Below the pieces are notes generated by a model. The model had not been told where the DNA came from, made no database searches, and saw only the letters and a program-made list of their open reading frames with translations. The position numbers and the translations under genes were made by a program. Positions 1 to 8,293 of a stretch of 64,000 bases of DNA are shown in pieces. How positions within the stretch are numbered: the first letter of the stretch is position 1; every line of letters starts with the position of its first letter. Source of the DNA: Mesorhizobium jarvisii (lineage in GTDB: Bacteria; Pseudomonadota; Alphaproteobacteria; Rhizobiales; Rhizobiaceae); contig NZ_QZXA01000019.1 in NCBI RefSeq assembly GCF_003601985.1, positions 1 to 64,000 of the forward strand, written 5' to 3'.

Positions 1-160
1 GCTCATCCACGGTTGTAGCCGCAGGGGTGTCGGGCGACTTCGCCAAGCCTCGAATCGGATGGCCGTCCGGTTCGAGGCTCAGTCGCTTCCATCGCACAAA
101 GTCTCCTCCGTGCAGATACAAGGGGTGTGTGACGGAGCGCGGCGGCGCCAAGCTGGAACA

Positions 161-214
161 CCCCTCATCCGACCGAGCTTCGCTCGGCCACCTTCTCCCG
201 CAAGGGGAGAAGGG
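161..214. repeat. Palindromic intergenic repeat, copy 1
   Basis: Short GC-rich element starting CCCCTCATCCG, with an internal hairpin around GAGCTTCGCTC and a second hairpin CCTTCTCCCGCAAGGGGAGAAGG. The same architecture recurs at 35301-35355 and 35389-35455. It abuts the broken 3' end of the terminase gene. Repeats of this look are common between rhizobial genes; I infer a non-coding REP/MITE-like element. Confidence 0.7.
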
Positions 215-235
215 AAGGCCTGCGCGGACCGCTTC

Positions 236-1000
236 TCACCCCTTCCCCATCCTCTCCACCTCCCCCGCCGACAGGAACAACAACACCACGTCACTCATGC
301 CCAGCAGCGGCGTGAAGGTGACGATCGTTATCCCGCCGGTGGCGTTGGTGCGGGTCAGGCCTTCGGAATAGATGTCGAGCGGCGGCTCCTCGTCGAACCA
401 GACGCCGTGCAGCGTCTCGCCCTGCCATTTCTCGCGGCCCTTCTCGAAGCTCTTGAACGACAGCACGCTCTCACCGGCCTGGACATCGCCGCCGCCGCCA
501 TGGCGCACCACCACGCTGTCGAGCGCGCCCGGCGCGCCGCGGCCCATGATGGTCTGACGAATAGCGTCCGCCGGGATCATGCCGGTGCCCCAGGCCGCCT
601 GCTGCTGCGGCGGGCCGACGAGCACGCGCTGCGGGTTGTCGCGCGTGCCCTCGCCGGTCACGCCGGCGGCCCACAGCCGCACGGGCGTGTCGAAAACCTT
701 GCCTTGCCACCACGCGGGATAGCGGCCGGTCAGATGCATGGCCCATTCGGCGCCCCCGGCCCTGGTCTTGCCGAGCTGGTTGCCGGCCATGAACAGCCTT
801 TCGCGGTTGAGCGCTCCCGCCGCGTGAAACTCGGCCTGGCGCCGATACGGTTTGTAGGCCGCCAGCAGGTTGCGGCGTCTTCGGCGGTCAAGTTCCGCCA
901 GCAGCGCCAGATACTCCGTCTTCGCGGCGAGCGGCGGGCTCTTCGAGGAATGGCCTGAGGACGGCTTCGAGGCTGCGGATACGGCTGCGGATCTCTTCAT
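236..1000 (-). pseudogene. Phage terminase large subunit, 3'-truncated remnant
   Basis: The encoded protein has the terminase packaging ATPase signature: Walker A AGNQLGKT near the N-terminus, the family stretch HLTGRYPAWWQGK, and Walker B with catalytic acids in GVWFDEEPP. It then runs into TFTPLLGMSD, where the ATPase coupling motif lies, and stops about a dozen unrelated residues later. Family members continue for roughly 200-300 more residues (nuclease domain), so the gene is cut near position 290, next to the repeat at 161-214. The start is uncertain (ATG at 1000, or an alternative start at 1033) because the 5' end overlaps the preceding gene by over 100 bases. Most likely a non-functional prophage remnant. 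Confidence 0.75.
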
Positions 1001-1283
1001 CGCTCCAGGCGTCCAGTTGGTTGATGGCAACATCGAAGTCCCTGGGCAAGACGGACAGCACGATCTTCAGATACTGGTCGGGCTTGTCGGCCCGCACCTC
1101 GGCAATGACGCCGGCGCCATGCGCGCGGAAATCGGCCCGCACGGCGGCCAGGAAATCACCGCCCAGCGTCTTCTTCGTCCGCTTCGCGCGGGGCGTCGGC
1201 GCCAAGGCAGCCTTGGCGGCAGGCCTGCGCCTTGCCGGCTTTGTCATACGGCGCACCGGCCTGGCGTCGGCTTCGTCAGCCAT
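888..1283 (-). CDS. Phage-associated small protein upstream of terminase
   Basis: 131 residues from the ATG at 1283, which overlaps the stop of the upstream gene by 8 bases. The N-terminus is rich in Lys, Arg and Ala. The core FRAHGAGVIAEVRADKPDQY followed by LKIVLSVLP resembles small proteins that sit just 5' of terminase large subunits in rhizobial prophages, so a small-terminase or packaging role is plausible by position. The 3' end overlaps the terminase reading frame. No catalytic motif is seen. Intact length, but probably part of a decayed prophage. Confidence 0.6.
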   Translation of the reverse strand: MADEADARPVRRMTKPARRRPAAKAALAPTPRAKRTKKTLGGDFLAAVRADFRAHGAGVIAEVRADKPDQYLKIVLSVLPRDFDVAINQLDAWSDEEIRSRIRSLEAVLRPFLEEPAARREDGVSGAAGGT

Positions 1284-1665
1284 CGGCCTGGCCCATCGCC
1301 TTCGCAGCGGCATTGTTGGCCGCCTTGCTTGCCTTCGGCATTGATCCGGCCGGATTCCTCGATCGGACGGCTTTCTTCTTCGTCCGCTTTGTCCGCTTGG
1401 ATTTTGCGATCGCGGAAGGTTTTGGCGCCGCGGCCCGGGCTTTGAGCCGCGCCATGGCAAGCGACACCGCGTTGGCGCCGGCGCCCGGTAGCTCGAAAGA
1501 AAAGCCGCCGCCAGCATCCCGCACCATGCCGATCAGCACGCCGGATGCCACCGGCTCGATCCGGCCCAGACGCGGGCGTGGCGCCGCACCCTCAAACGCG
1601 CCGATGGCGCTGACGATTTCGCGGCCGTCATCGTCGGTGATGATCGTGGCGTAGCGTTGGGTCAT
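1276..1665 (-). CDS. Hypothetical protein of the prophage remnant
   Basis: 129 residues starting at the ATG at 1665. The first half is an ordinary small globular sequence (TQRYATIITDDDGREIVSAIG); the second half is a Lys/Ala/Arg-rich, low-complexity tail. It is the first gene of the minus-strand trio ending in the terminase remnant and overlaps the next gene by 8 bases, so the three were probably co-transcribed. Family not recognised. Confidence 0.55.
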   Translation of the reverse strand: MTQRYATIITDDDGREIVSAIGAFEGAAPRPRLGRIEPVASGVLIGMVRDAGGGFSFELPGAGANAVSLAMARLKARAAAPKPSAIAKSKRTKRTKKKAVRSRNPAGSMPKASKAANNAAAKAMGQADG

Positions 1666-2094
1666 TGGATTGCTCGCAAAGGTCGCGCTCTACGGCCCGC
1701 CAGCGTTCAAATAGGCAGCCACAGCGCCGTCACAGAAAGGGGGGCAGAAACACAAAACCCGCCTCGGCGGGCGGGTCGTTGGCGCAAATCAGCACCATGG
1801 ACAAATATGTAGCATGGCTGCCCTCACCCGGTCAAGGAAAAAATTCCTATACCATCAAAAACCCTCCTTCTCGGCCAAGCTCTGCGCCGCCACTGATGCC
1901 CGCATTGGCTAGCCGGCTTTTCATCAGCCGCCAGCTGTGGGACCATCAGAAGAAGCTCATGGAATGATTCGCGTCGTACGGCCTTGTAGGAGAGGACGAT
2001 GGACAGGCCAGCCATGGCATCCGTCTTCAGGATGCGGCATGCTCCAGCCACGGTTTCCGGTGTGCGCAGCACCGGTCAGGGCCAGGCTGATCCG

Positions 2095-2268
2095 ATGATC
2101 CGCGTGAACTCGCTTGGCGACGCGATCCGCTTCGTCGCCAACGCCTACCCCAACTACGACATCAGCGCCGTCGCCATCACCTGCGGCGATCCGTCGATCC
2201 CGCGCCTCGGCAGCCTCGAGGTCAAGGCGGTGTGGCGCGAATATGGCGAGCGCCTGACGCAGGAATAG
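2095..2268 (+). CDS. Small hypothetical protein (57 aa)
   Basis: From the ATG at 2095 the product is MIRVNSLGDAIRFVANAYPN onward, 57 residues, ending at TAG. Residue composition is ordinary and the frame keeps a strong third-position GC bias. A longer frame reaches 1999, but that extension has no recognisable sequence. Between 1666 and 2094 I see no gene, only a GC-rich hairpin near 1757-1777. Function unknown. Confidence 0.5.
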   Translation: MIRVNSLGDAIRFVANAYPNYDISAVAITCGDPSIPRLGSLEVKAVWREYGERLTQE

Positions 2269-2383
2269 GCCGGTAGCACGAGCCAGCGCCTGCCCGGCAT
2301 CGCGGTTGAAACCGGCTCCGCGCCTGGCTTCGGATCGGAAACGCCGCTGGCGCGTTTCCTCTTTGGTCAATGGAGGGAACACC

Positions 2384-2689
2384 ATGAACGTCGCCAATCT
2401 GCAACTCGAAGGCCTGCTGATGGCAGTCGCCTCGATCAACCACGTCCTGGTTCGCAAGGGGGTGCTGACTTCGGAGGAGATCGATATCGCGCTGCGCAAG
2501 GCCGAGGCCAGCGAAACCGGCGAGGAGCGGTCCAACGGCATGTCGGCGTCGAGCCGCGACGCCGTCAATTTTCCGATCCGGCTGCTGGAACTCGCCAACC
2601 AGTGCCAGCCGGAAGCCGACATGCCGTCCTTCTCGAAACTGGCCCGCATGGTCGGCCAGATGAAGGAACCCTACAACGATCAGATGTGA
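2384..2689 (+). CDS. Small hypothetical protein (101 aa)
   Basis: Starts at the ATG at 2384, preceded by the strong ribosome binding site GGAGGG. The product (MNVANLQLEGLLMAVASINH) is mostly helical and soluble, with a segment VRKGVLTSEEIDIALRKAEA that resembles helix-forming stretches of small rhizobial proteins. No catalytic residues or membrane segments. It may be co-transcribed with the 57-aa gene 115 bases upstream. Function unknown. Confidence 0.7.
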   Translation: MNVANLQLEGLLMAVASINHVLVRKGVLTSEEIDIALRKAEASETGEERSNGMSASSRDAVNFPIRLLELANQCQPEADMPSFSKLARMVGQMKEPYNDQM

Positions 2690-2933
2690 TGACATCACGC
2701 AGGGGCGATTGAAATAGTTGCGCTATTTGCGTTGCAAGAATTGTGCTCCCGCTGTTTCACACACTATTTTAGAGCGCCGATCATATTCGTTGCGCGCCTG
2801 CGGCACGCTTTGACTCTCCCCAATTTTAGTGCCGAATTCTTTGGCGATCTCGACGTCGATAAGATGAAAATTGGCCCTATGCAATTAAGAAAACCGCAAC
2901 GCGACAGCGATACTGATTGCAAGTCGGGCGAAG

Positions 2934-3701
2934 ATGGGAGACGGGGTGTTGGTCGAGGACAATATTTGGGCGGCTTCGCTCGAAGTTTATATCCGCAACT
3001 GGAAATGGGTTGTCGGATACATCTTCTTGGCCGGTGGACTAGCGTTGCTCAACAGGTTCATACACATCAACTCCGGAGCTTCAATCTTCGTCGGTGTAAT
3101 GGTTTCGAGCTTCTTGGCGATTCCTGCTCACATCGCCGTTCTGACACAGCTTGATCCCGACCAGGTATCCGATTGGCTGAAGGAACGGCCCAAGGCATTC
3201 TTCACTTTCGTGAAGCGTTGCCTGTTGCTCGGCTTCCTCGGCGCGATAGGTCCACTTGCGTTTGGGATCGTCATGGTCATCGGCGGCATCCGTCCATCCG
3301 TCGCCATGCTGGCAGCGCTCCTGGTCTGGGTTCTTTCCGGCATCGCTGCGTTCGCGAAATGGGGCACCATGTTGCCTGCGGTCATTGCCGATGATGACCA
3401 AACGCTTGCAGTTGCCGGCCAACGCGGCTCCAAAGTGTTCGGCTATGCGTTCCCGCGTCTGCTGATCTCGTTCGGCTTGCTTACGGTATTGTTCGTAGCG
3501 ATATTGATGTTGCTGGCCTCTCTGCTGGGCATCGATCCAAAGGATTCAAGCCCCGCGTCTTTTATCCTGCCTGTCATAGGCGCCATGATCGGCGCCTATC
3601 AAATCGTGATGACATCAGTCGTTTTGTCACGCTCGTACCTCAGGGCACAACCGGCTGCACGCCGGATGGCGGATAAGTCCTTGCTGTCCTTTCGAACCTG
3701 A
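2934..3701 (+). CDS. Polytopic inner-membrane protein
   Basis: 255 residues with about five to six hydrophobic segments (roughly residues 26-42, 50-70, 92-115, 120-140, 175-200, 210-230) and a basic C-terminus. The layout resembles small uncharacterised integral membrane proteins of the glycerophosphoryl-diester-phosphodiesterase-membrane or DUF975 kind, but I cannot assign a family. The start ATG at 2934 has only a weak Shine-Dalgarno. The 244 bases upstream (2690-2933) are AT-richer than the surroundings and hold no recognisable gene. Convergent with the DoxX gene. Confidence 0.65.
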   Translation: MGDGVLVEDNIWAASLEVYIRNWKWVVGYIFLAGGLALLNRFIHINSGASIFVGVMVSSFLAIPAHIAVLTQLDPDQVSDWLKERPKAFFTFVKRCLLLGFLGAIGPLAFGIVMVIGGIRPSVAMLAALLVWVLSGIAAFAKWGTMLPAVIADDDQTLAVAGQRGSKVFGYAFPRLLISFGLLTVLFVAILMLLASLLGIDPKDSSPASFILPVIGAMIGAYQIVMTSVVLSRSYLRAQPAARRMADKSLLSFRT

Positions 3702-3733
3702 CAAACAACGACAAGCTGTGAGGCCAGGCCTGC

Positions 3734-4159
3734 TCATGCCCTGCCTGGCCAGCCCAGGTTCAGCGCCAGTACCCTGCCCGGGCCATGCACGGCGGCAAAC
3801 AGCAGTCCGGCCATGAACGAAAAATGGTCGACGAAGAAGCCGAACTCGGCCTGGTTGCCGGCCCAGTGGCTGGGCCCGTGGAAGGCGAAGCCGAGGAACA
3901 GCACATAGGCGGCGGCTATCAGCGCTGCCTGTGTAAAGAAGGCGCCGCTCAGGAAGCACAGCACCAGCGCCACCTCCAGGATCGCCGCGCACCATGCCAG
4001 GAACAGCGGAAACGGAAAGCCGGCGGCTGCGATGAAACCTGCGGTGGCACCCATGCCCATGAATTTGAAGGTCACCGCCATCAGGAAGACGGCTGCGAAG
4101 ATCAGGCGGGCAATGAGAAGGGCCGCGGTCTGCCACGGCGATTGGGTGAAGTCCGACAT
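3734..4159 (-). CDS. DoxX family membrane protein
   Basis: 141 residues from the ATG at 4159, preceded by GGAGAGAC. Four predicted membrane helices, with the DoxX-type first helix (LLIARLIFAAVFLMAVTFKF), AAAGFPFPLFLAWCAAILEV in the second, and a His-containing loop FHGPSHWAGNQAEFGFFVDH. DoxX proteins are small four-helix membrane proteins often tied to redox or thiosulfate-quinone chemistry. The precise role here is unknown. The longer open frame 5' of 4159 has no homologous look. Confidence 0.8.
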   Translation of the reverse strand: MSDFTQSPWQTAALLIARLIFAAVFLMAVTFKFMGMGATAGFIAAAGFPFPLFLAWCAAILEVALVLCFLSGAFFTQAALIAAAYVLFLGFAFHGPSHWAGNQAEFGFFVDHFSFMAGLLFAAVHGPGRVLALNLGWPGRA

Positions 4160-4385
4160 GCTGTCTCTCCAGGGTTGCAATGGATATCGACCCAAGGACG
4201 AGCGACGCCGTGCAGTTCCGACACCGGCCCGGAATTTTTTGTCCGCAAACGCTGCCGCGACGGACGTCGGCACCGGTCCGGCGCTTGCCGACAGGAGGCC
4301 GTCGCCGGGCTGCAACCTTGCCGCGGGCTGCCTGGAAAGCTACCCTCAACAGGGGGGCTTGATCAGTTTGCGAGGAGAGCCAGCA

Positions 4386-4753
4386 ATGGCGACGGTCCGG
4401 TATCTCGTCAGCGATGTCGAGTTGGCGATAGAATTTTACACCAGCCATCTGGGGTTCGCGCTGCGGCAGCAGTTCGGTCCGGCGATGGCCATCCTCAAGC
4501 GCGACGACCTGACGTTCTGGCTCGCCGGCCCGATGGCGTCGGCGGCAAGACCGATGCCCGATGGCCGTACGCCGCAGCCGGGCGGCTGGAACCGCATCGT
4601 GATCGAGGTGCAGGACCTGCCGGCGCTCGCCGCCCGGATGCGCGATGCCGGCGTGCCGTTCCGCAACGAGATCGTCGACGCCCCGGCGGCCGCCAGATCC
4701 TTTGCGAGGACCCGTCCGGCAACGTGGTCGAGCTTTTTGAACCAAGGGCATGA
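4386..4753 (+). pseudogene. VOC/glyoxalase-fold protein, frameshifted near its 3' end
   Basis: Starts at the ATG at 4386 (ATVRYLVSDVELAIEFYTSH), the usual first beta-alpha-beta-beta-beta half of a VOC metalloenzyme. The frame runs normally to NEIVD near 4680. The expected ending CEDPSGNVVELFEP is then found in another frame, ending at the TGA at 4751-4753. One base is missing around 4680-4692 in the CCCCGGCGG run. In the uncorrected frame translation continues to 4778 with a meaningless tail. Either a recent frameshift or a base-call error in a G/C run. Without the C-terminal Glu ligand region the product would not bind metal. Confidence 0.75.
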
Positions 4754-4808
4754 TTCCCTCCCGAAGCCCGCGGGATGATCATTTGGCCCTTCGTTGCCTC
4801 GCCTGGAC

Positions 4809-5768
4809 CTAGTTCGCCACCGGCGCCGGCGTGCTGAGTTCGAGGAACGGCACCGTCGATCCGGGGATCATCGACTTCGGTAACTGCCCGTCCCACTTCT
4901 CGGCCTTGGTCAATTCGACCAGCAGCGGATTGTTGGCGAGGGCGGCGGCGCGCGCCTTGATCGCTTCGGCGGTCGCCTCGCCTTCGATCTTGGTCTTGTA
5001 GGCGCTGGCCTCGGCTTCCGCCTTCACGCTGTCGGCACGGCCCTTGGCCTGGGTGACCGCGATGTCGGCCTTGATCTTTTCCTGCTGCAGGTTCTGTTCC
5101 TGCTTCTGCACTTCCACCTGCGCCGTCATCCTTGCCTCGACCGCCTGCTCATAGGCGTCTGAAAAGTCGATGTTTTCGACCTGGACGCTGTCGATCATCA
5201 CCGGGCCGTCCGTCACGGACGAGATGGCGTCGGCGACATCCTTGTTGAACTTGGCGCGGTTCTGGATCACCGACACGGCGTCGTACTGGCCGAACACCGT
5301 CTTGATCTCCTGCGGTGCCTTGCGGGCGATGACCCGGTCGGCCAGCGCTTCGATCGACCCGTAATTGGTGTAGACGTTGGAGACCTCCGCCTCCGGCACG
5401 TGGAAATTGACGGTGACGCGCATGTCGGCCGGCTGCTGGTCACGCGAATAAGCCTGCATGGCCGGCAAATTGCCGCAATCGCTCTGGTTCTCGCAGCCCC
5501 ATTTCAACACCTGCTGGCGCAGGCTGATCTTCTCGACCCGCTGCAGCCAGGGCAGTTTGAAATGCAGGCCGGGATCGACGACCGAACTCAATGCGCCATT
5601 GGTCAACAGCACGCCGCGGTCGCCCTGGTCGATCGTGTACCAGGACCCCATGACGGCACCGACCAGCGCCAACACGATTGCCAGTGCGACAATGCCGCTG
5701 CCGATCGAGCGCGACCCGACGGCACCGTGCAGTTGGGCACGGTTCGAATTCCCTTGCGTGTCAGTCAT
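4809..5768 (-). CDS. SPFH/prohibitin-family membrane protein
   Basis: Starts at the ATG at 5768 behind GGGGG (a TTG two codons upstream is less likely). 319 residues. One N-terminal membrane helix (about residues 24-45), then an SPFH domain (YTIDQGDRGVLLTNGALSSV, PGLHFKLPWLQRVEKI), then a long Gln/Glu/Lys/Ala-rich coiled coil (about 200-275), as in prohibitins and HflC/HflK. Prohibitins form ring oligomers in membranes that scaffold proteases and lipid domains. A CxxxxxC pair (CENQSDC) inside the SPFH domain is unusual. Monocistronic, with no protease gene adjacent. Confidence 0.88.
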   Translation of the reverse strand: MTDTQGNSNRAQLHGAVGSRSIGSGIVALAIVLALVGAVMGSWYTIDQGDRGVLLTNGALSSVVDPGLHFKLPWLQRVEKISLRQQVLKWGCENQSDCGNLPAMQAYSRDQQPADMRVTVNFHVPEAEVSNVYTNYGSIEALADRVIARKAPQEIKTVFGQYDAVSVIQNRAKFNKDVADAISSVTDGPVMIDSVQVENIDFSDAYEQAVEARMTAQVEVQKQEQNLQQEKIKADIAVTQAKGRADSVKAEAEASAYKTKIEGEATAEAIKARAAALANNPLLVELTKAEKWDGQLPKSMIPGSTVPFLELSTPAPVAN

Positions 5769-5929
5769 TGCCAACCCCCGTTGTCATTGCCCGATCCCAG
5801 GATTGCACGGAATCATGCCGGCAAGATTGCTGAGATGTGGAGTGCCGCGGCCGTCCGCGCCAGTAAAATCGGATTATTTTCGGTTGCCAGCTGATAGCAT
5901 CATCCTCCCCGGCTAGGGGGGAATCGACC

Positions 5930-6232
5930 ATGGCCAAAAGCGATGACTATCGCCGCGCGGCGGCACCCGGCGATGGTTGCTGCCAGGATTGGCGGGAGAT
6001 GCTCGTCCCCATGTCGACCCGCTGCTCGACAAGGTCGAGGCCGCCGGCTGGGATCGCGGCCAGGCCGCGTCTCGCCGCCAGACTGAACGCTGACCGAGGC
6101 CGACGCGCCAGGCCCTTGGCGCCAACGTTCAACAACAATTTGCGATCCTGAAACTTGTCCGTAACCGGCAAAGTGATATTGTAGACATGGCTAATGTACA
6201 GGCATGTCCGGTGCATCCATTTGGGGGGTAAG
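5930..6232 (+). pseudogene. Possible decayed small gene
   Basis: An ATG at 5930 follows GGGGGG and reads MAKSDDYRRAAA. Protein-like sequence then continues in another frame (DPLLDKVEAAGWDRGQAAS, near 6016-6080) and, after a stop, LGANVQQQFAILKLVRNRQS ending at the TAA at 6230. The patchwork of frames suggests a small gene with at least two indels. No family recognised, so this call is tentative. The stretch 5769-5929 upstream holds nothing I can identify. Confidence 0.3.
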
Positions 6233-6234
6233 TT

Positions 6235-6465
6235 TTGGGCGCGAGCGTCAGGTTCAGGACGGGGTCCTATCTGGTCCGGTCACCGGTCCTCGAGTGTAGC
6301 GGCTGTGGCGGCACCGGGCAGGTTTTCCAATGCCCACGCTGGACAAGCTCCAACGGCCTTTGCTGTCCCGCCGGCACGCATCAGCGCGGCTGTCCCGGCG
6401 CCAGCGCGCCTTGCGCCGAATGCGGCGAGGCCGATCCCCATGCCGCTGGCCCCGCCCCGGCCTGA
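6235..6465 (+). CDS. Candidate Cys-rich small protein
   Basis: Open frame from a TTG at 6235, with GGGGGG about six bases upstream. It contains CSGCGGTG, which looks like one CxxCxGxG unit of a DnaJ-type zinc finger, followed by four more Cys pairs or singletons (CCPAG, CPGASAPCAEC). Only 76 residues, and composition could reflect GC-rich chance coding. Kept as a low-confidence candidate metal-binding miniprotein. Confidence 0.22.
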   Translation: MGASVRFRTGSYLVRSPVLECSGCGGTGQVFQCPRWTSSNGLCCPAGTHQRGCPGASAPCAECGEADPHAAGPAPA

Positions 6466-6511
6466 CAGCCTGCGATCCGCGTCCGGCAGGCTTCTGTCCG
6501 CCGTATGCCAT

Positions 6512-6536
6512 GGAACCAGCAGCGCCGATCGCTGTT
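6512..6536 (+). promoter_or_regulatory. EcfG-like promoter (GGAAC-N16-TGTT)
   Basis: GGAAC at 6512-6516 and TGTT at 6533-6536 with a 16-base spacer. The second element ends 69 bases before the DUF3606 start. One mismatch to the EcfG -10 consensus CGTT. DUF3606 genes are plausible general-stress-response members, so function is inferred from sequence and position. Confidence 0.45.
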
Positions 6537-6605
6537 ATGTCTGATCGCGGCATCCTATATACTGGTGTTCCGCGACCGTGCGGCTGACAGAAAGCGAGGC
6601 ACGCA

Positions 6606-6785
6606 ATGCCCGACGACAAAACGAAGATCAAGCAGGACCGAAAGCTGGTTTCGAGCGAGGAGACCTATGAGGTCGCCGCCTTCGCGCGCAAATACGGCAT
6701 CCCGCAGAGCGAAGCCCAGACCATCATCAAGCGCTACGGCCCGTCGCGCAAGAAGCTCGACAACCACATGGCCGCGCGCGGCTAG
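6606..6785 (+). CDS. DUF3606 domain protein
   Basis: 59 residues (MPDDKTKIKQDRKLVSSEET onward, then EVAAFARKYGIPQSEAQTII). The pattern of an Asp/Lys-rich start, a conserved Tyr-Glu-Val helix, a turn and a closing helix ending RYGPSRKKLDNHM matches the small DUF3606 family of alphaproteobacteria, whose function is unknown. The ATG at 6606 is near a weak purine-rich site. Preceded by an EcfG-like promoter, hinting at stress induction. Confidence 0.8.
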   Translation: MPDDKTKIKQDRKLVSSEETYEVAAFARKYGIPQSEAQTIIKRYGPSRKKLDNHMAARG

Positions 6786-6988
6786 GCAGCGAGCCGCAAC
6801 CATTTCGCCGGCATTGCGTTGAAGGATGCTGCGGGCCACATCGAACGGGTTGGTAGCACCAACCTGTTCGGCGGTACGATGAACCGGATTTTTTCCCGGT
6901 TTCTGACCAACGAAATGGCGAGCATCTGTTCCGCCCGGCCCCCGGCGTGCCAGACTGACGAAAGCCAGACCGAGGGAGGGCCGCGATC

Positions 6989-7444
6989 ATGTCCGACACT
7001 ACACGCAGAACCGGCAGTTGCCTGTGCGGCGGCGTGCATTTCGTCGTCACCGGCCAGCCAACACGCGTCGGCCTTTGCCACTGCAAGGACTGCCGCAAGG
7101 CCAGCGGCTCGGCCTATTCGGCCTTCGCCATCTGGCCGCGCGACGCCTTCGAGACATCGGGCGAAGTCGCCTCTTACGGCACGCGCAGCTTCTGCCCGAC
7201 CTGCGGGGGCCGCGTCGCCTGGGTCGGCGACGATGAAGTCGAGGTGATGCTCGGCAGCCTCGACGTCGCGCCGACCGACCTGGAGCCGCAATATGAATTG
7301 TGGATCAGCCGCCGCGAGACATGGCTGCATGCCTTGCCCGGCACCGAACAATTCGAGCACGACCGGCCCCTTGACGGGCCAGCGCCGGAAGACGCCGCTC
7401 CGCCGCCACCGCGACCTTTGTCCGACGCCGTCGCGCACGACTGA
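6989..7444 (+). CDS. GFA/CENP-V family zinc protein
   Basis: 151 residues from the ATG at 6989, preceded by GAGGGAGGG. It shows the GFA-domain cysteines: SCLCGGVHF, CHCKDCRKASG and CPTCGGR, which bind two zincs in this fold. GFA proteins are named after glutathione-dependent formaldehyde-activating enzyme, but most members have no proven reaction. The C-terminal 25 residues are Pro/Ala-rich and unstructured. Soluble, cytoplasmic, monocistronic. Confidence 0.9.
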   Translation: MSDTTRRTGSCLCGGVHFVVTGQPTRVGLCHCKDCRKASGSAYSAFAIWPRDAFETSGEVASYGTRSFCPTCGGRVAWVGDDEVEVMLGSLDVAPTDLEPQYELWISRRETWLHALPGTEQFEHDRPLDGPAPEDAAPPPPRPLSDAVAHD

Positions 7445-7463
7445 AAATTGATCTTTCGGGCCT

Positions 7464-7488
7464 GGAACCCTCCCTTGTCGACGGCGTT
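7464..7488 (+). promoter_or_regulatory. EcfG promoter, exact match (GGAAC-N16-CGTT)
   Basis: GGAAC at 7464-7468, CGTT at 7485-7488, spacer 16. It lies in the 116-base gap between the GFA gene and the first DUF982 gene, 72 bases before that gene's TTG start. The sequence is an exact match to the general-stress-response consensus of alphaproteobacteria. Confidence 0.75.
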
Positions 7489-7560
7489 ATCCGGCGCCCC
7501 TCAAAGTACCGTTGTCCCACATCCGCGGTCACTGTCGGGCGACATGCACGGAGACTTCAG

Positions 7561-7797
7561 TTGAACGACAAGATGTTCCCCCGACCAATCCGCCTAAAAT
7601 TCTCCCCCGAGCGTGAACGCGTCGTGCGTAGCGCCTGGGAGGGCCTGGAATGCCTCGGCGACTGGCCGGCCGGCCAGGGCCGGCGATACCGGGCGGCGCT
7701 GCGCAGTTGCCGCGATGCGCTGGATGGCTGGACGCCGCCGGAAAAGGCGATGCGGGCGATGATCGACGCCGCGCGCGAAGCCCGCATCCTTCAATAA
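7561..7797 (+). CDS. DUF982 protein, first copy
   Basis: 78 residues. A TTG start at 7561 is chosen because GGAG lies seven bases upstream; an ATG at 7573 would remove four residues. DUF982 hallmarks: V-x-S-x-x-x-A-x-x-x-L near the start, the W in GDWPAGQG, a central CRDAL helix and the ending AAREARIL. The family is widespread in rhizobia and of unknown function. Followed after 29 bases by another DUF982 gene; both probably form one transcript from the promoter at 7464-7488. Confidence 0.85.
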   Translation: MNDKMFPRPIRLKFSPERERVVRSAWEGLECLGDWPAGQGRRYRAALRSCRDALDGWTPPEKAMRAMIDAAREARILQ

Positions 7798-7826
7798 TAG
7801 CGGGAAAACCGGAGGTGGGAAAAACA

Positions 7827-8072
7827 ATGGCCGAAATGATGCTGTCGACACCGGTGCGGATCAAGCCGCACGGCTCGGACACGATCCGTGAGGTGGCGAC
7901 CCTGCAGGACGCCAGTGAAATCCTCATCGACTGGCCGCATGCCAGCCGCGGTCCATTCTACCAGGCCGCGCGCGAAAAGATCGAGGCGGCGCTGGAAGAC
8001 AAGGACGGCGCGGCACAGGCGCAGGAAGCCTTCACGGCGCTGTGCGATCATGCCGGTGTGCTGGTTCGCTAA
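7827..8072 (+). CDS. DUF982 protein, second copy
   Basis: 81 residues from the ATG at 7827, preceded by GGAGGTGGG. It shows the same DUF982 plan (TIREVATLQDASEILIDWPH, then an AREKIEAALE helix, ending LCDHAGVLVR). It differs enough from the first copy to be an old paralogue rather than a recent duplicate. Last gene of the pair; a strong hairpin follows at 8077-8106. Confidence 0.87.
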   Translation: MAEMMLSTPVRIKPHGSDTIREVATLQDASEILIDWPHASRGPFYQAAREKIEAALEDKDGAAQAQEAFTALCDHAGVLVR

Positions 8073-8076
8073 CCCA

Positions 8077-8106
8077 AGAAGCAGGCGACGCCCCTCGCCT
8101 GCTTCT
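8077..8106. terminator. Hairpin terminator between convergent genes
   Basis: Perfect 12-bp stem AGAAGCAGGCGA / TCGCCTGCTTCT with a six-base loop, directly after the second DUF982 stop and 16 bases beyond the stop of the convergent small membrane gene. It could serve both strands. Confidence 0.7.
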
Positions 8107-8122
8107 CTGTTGATGCCGATCC

Positions 8123-8260
8123 CTATTTTTGCGTGGGCAGATCGCCATCCACGATCGGATGAGAGGTCTCGAACCCAAAACTCTTCGGCGCCATCAGCAT
8201 CAGGACGATGACGATGGCGATAGAGGCAATAAACGTGGCTGTGCTGGCAATATCTCTCAA
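8123..8260 (-). CDS. Small single-pass membrane protein (45 aa)
   Basis: TTG start at 8260 with AAAGGA 6-8 bases upstream; stop TAG at 8123-8125. The product begins LRDIASTATFIASIAIVIVL, giving one strong membrane helix, then MLMAPKSFGFETSHPIVDGD and a short hydrophilic tail. An exact EcfG promoter (8294-8318, minus strand) ends 33 bases upstream of the start, which is the main reason I accept this short frame. It resembles stress-induced small membrane proteins in general form only; function unknown. Confidence 0.6.
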   Translation of the reverse strand: MRDIASTATFIASIAIVIVLMLMAPKSFGFETSHPIVDGDLPTQK

Positions 8261-8293
8261 GGCCCCGTCCTTTCAAATTGAATTCCTGAAAGA

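Noticed and set aside
59..958. Plus-strand frame of 299 residues
   Set aside because: Antisense to the terminase remnant, which has Walker motifs on the minus strand.
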